NCBI GenBank assembly: GCA_034440235.1
Contig: JAWXBR010000046.1
Coordinates: 1 to 7,475, forward strand
DNA from: JAWXBR01 sp034440235
GTDB lineage: Bacteria > Bacteroidota > Ignavibacteria > Kapaibacteriales > Kapaibacteriaceae
Direction: 5' to 3'
Length of the DNA stretch: 7,475 nt
A model generated the notes under the pieces. The model did not search any database. It was not told the DNA's origin and saw nothing but the letters and a program-made list of their open reading frames with translations. The number at the start of each line of letters is the position of its first letter. Position 1 is the stretch's first letter. Shown here piece after piece: positions 7,140 through 7,475 of this stretch. A program made the position numbers and the translations under genes.

Positions 7140-7475
7140 TGAGGTGTGTCCTATAACGCTGTTCAGGGTGGCTCTTTGAGCTTGGGTGCTTGCGTTCCAA
7201 CTTTCCAGAGGCAATCAGCCTGGATAAGAATCGGTCTCTTGTCCAGCCGTCGCCTCTCCCAATGTATTGGGCTATTTCTCTAAGAGATCGAAATTCTCCG
7301 GCACAGTATCCCAGGATTAACCGTTCAGTCTCTGATGGATATCTTCTCTGCGCAGCTGTGGCAGAAGGTGAACCACTAACAGGTAGGCTCGGGTCCTTAA
7401 CAGGTAGGCTCGGGTCCTTAACAGGTAGGCTCGGGTCCTTAACAGGTAGGCTCGGGTCCTTAACAGGTAGGCTCG
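7129..7475 (-). CDS. C-terminal part of an unidentified protein: heptapeptide repeats plus winged-helix-like tail
   Basis: Open from the right edge to a TAA at 7129-7131; the start lies outside the window. The 114 visible residues begin with the repeat PVKDPSL (more than four copies), then a short Ser/Ala-rich linker (VSGSPSATAAQRR), then a compact domain of about 65 residues. That domain reads ETERLILGYCAGEFRSLREI, AQYIGRGDGWTRDRFLSRLI, ASGKLERKHP, and ends in PEQRYRT. A helix, a second helix with LREIAQYIG, a recognition-like helix with FLSRLIASGKL and a final strand ending in QRYRT resemble the winged-helix tails found at the C-terminus of Schlafen/AlbA_2 ATPases and some Fic proteins. The main domain is unseen, so no function is assigned. 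The gene overlaps the helicase start by 11 bases, so they are likely one module. Seven of its 12 arginines are AGA/AGG, unlike the oxidoreductase gene downstream. Confidence 0.75.
   Translation of the reverse strand, partial: SLPVKDPSLPVKDPSLPVKDPSLPVKDPSLPVSGSPSATAAQRRYPSETERLILGYCAGEFRSLREIAQYIGRGDGWTRDRFLSRLIASGKLERKHPSSKSHPEQRYRTHLNES
7149..7152 (-). promoter_or_regulatory. Ribosome binding site that fixes the helicase start
   Basis: AGGA, nine bases before the ATG at 7139 and inside the end of the upstream gene. It supports the protein start MSRKSLIVNSPY over the 25-residue longer reading from 7214, whose extra residues do not look like the family N-terminus. Confidence 0.6.
7377..7475 (-). 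repeat. Perfect 21-bp tandem repeat, at least 4.7 copies, running off the right edge
   Basis: Four complete copies (7377-7397, 7398-7418, 7419-7439, 7440-7460) and 15 bases of a fifth are identical at every position. The period is seven codons and each copy encodes PVKDPSL, so a change of copy number would lengthen or shorten a proline-rich linker without shifting the frame. There are no spacers, so it is not a CRISPR array. The lack of any difference between copies suggests recent expansion or homogenisation. Confidence 0.95.

Noticed and set aside
7377..7475. CRISPR array at the right edge
   Set aside because: Copies are 21 bases long and directly abutting with no spacers, and they continue a protein-coding frame.

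Overview
The window is a compact bacterial segment in which every supportable gene lies on the minus strand, so transcription reads from right to left. Eight genes, two cut by the window edges, follow one another with overlaps of 4 to 11 bases or gaps of 2 to 43 bases. There is no intergenic stretch long enough for an obvious independent promoter or terminator, and I found no RNA gene, insertion sequence or CRISPR array. The organism cannot be named from this sequence. Mixed start codon signals (many starts lack a Shine-Dalgarno), exported proteins with FAQ-type signal cleavage, the style of the FAD oxidoreductase and moderate GC would fit a bacterium of the Bacteroidota/Chlorobi/Kapabacteria type, but this is a low-confidence guess.

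Right part (7475 to 4341, reading leftward): the tail of an unidentified gene carries a perfect 21-bp in-frame tandem repeat (heptapeptide PVKDPSL) followed by a winged-helix-like C-terminal domain. It overlaps by 11 bases a 932-residue superfamily 2 helicase with a C-terminal PD-(D/E)XK nuclease site, of the type III Res-like class of stand-alone restriction/defence enzymes. Together they look like part of a DNA-defence module whose remainder lies beyond the right edge.

Middle part (4344 to 2626): a DAO-family FAD-dependent oxidoreductase, overlapping the helicase stop by ATGA, is followed after 24 bases by a methyltransferase that closely matches the YtqB/MnmM family. MnmM methylates the aminomethyl group of nm5(s2)U34 in tRNA. 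An adjacent DAO enzyme could supply the preceding step, conversion of cmnm5U34 to nm5U34, so the pair may form a split substitute for bifunctional MnmC. This is the most interesting functional hypothesis in the window.

Left part (2582 to 1): an exported glutathione peroxidase-like thiol peroxidase, a Maf nucleotide pyrophosphatase, a CUT1-type sugar ABC transporter permease, and the N-terminal part of an exported protein with a concanavalin A-like (DUF1080/LamG-like) fold. These are functionally mixed but spaced as one transcription unit.
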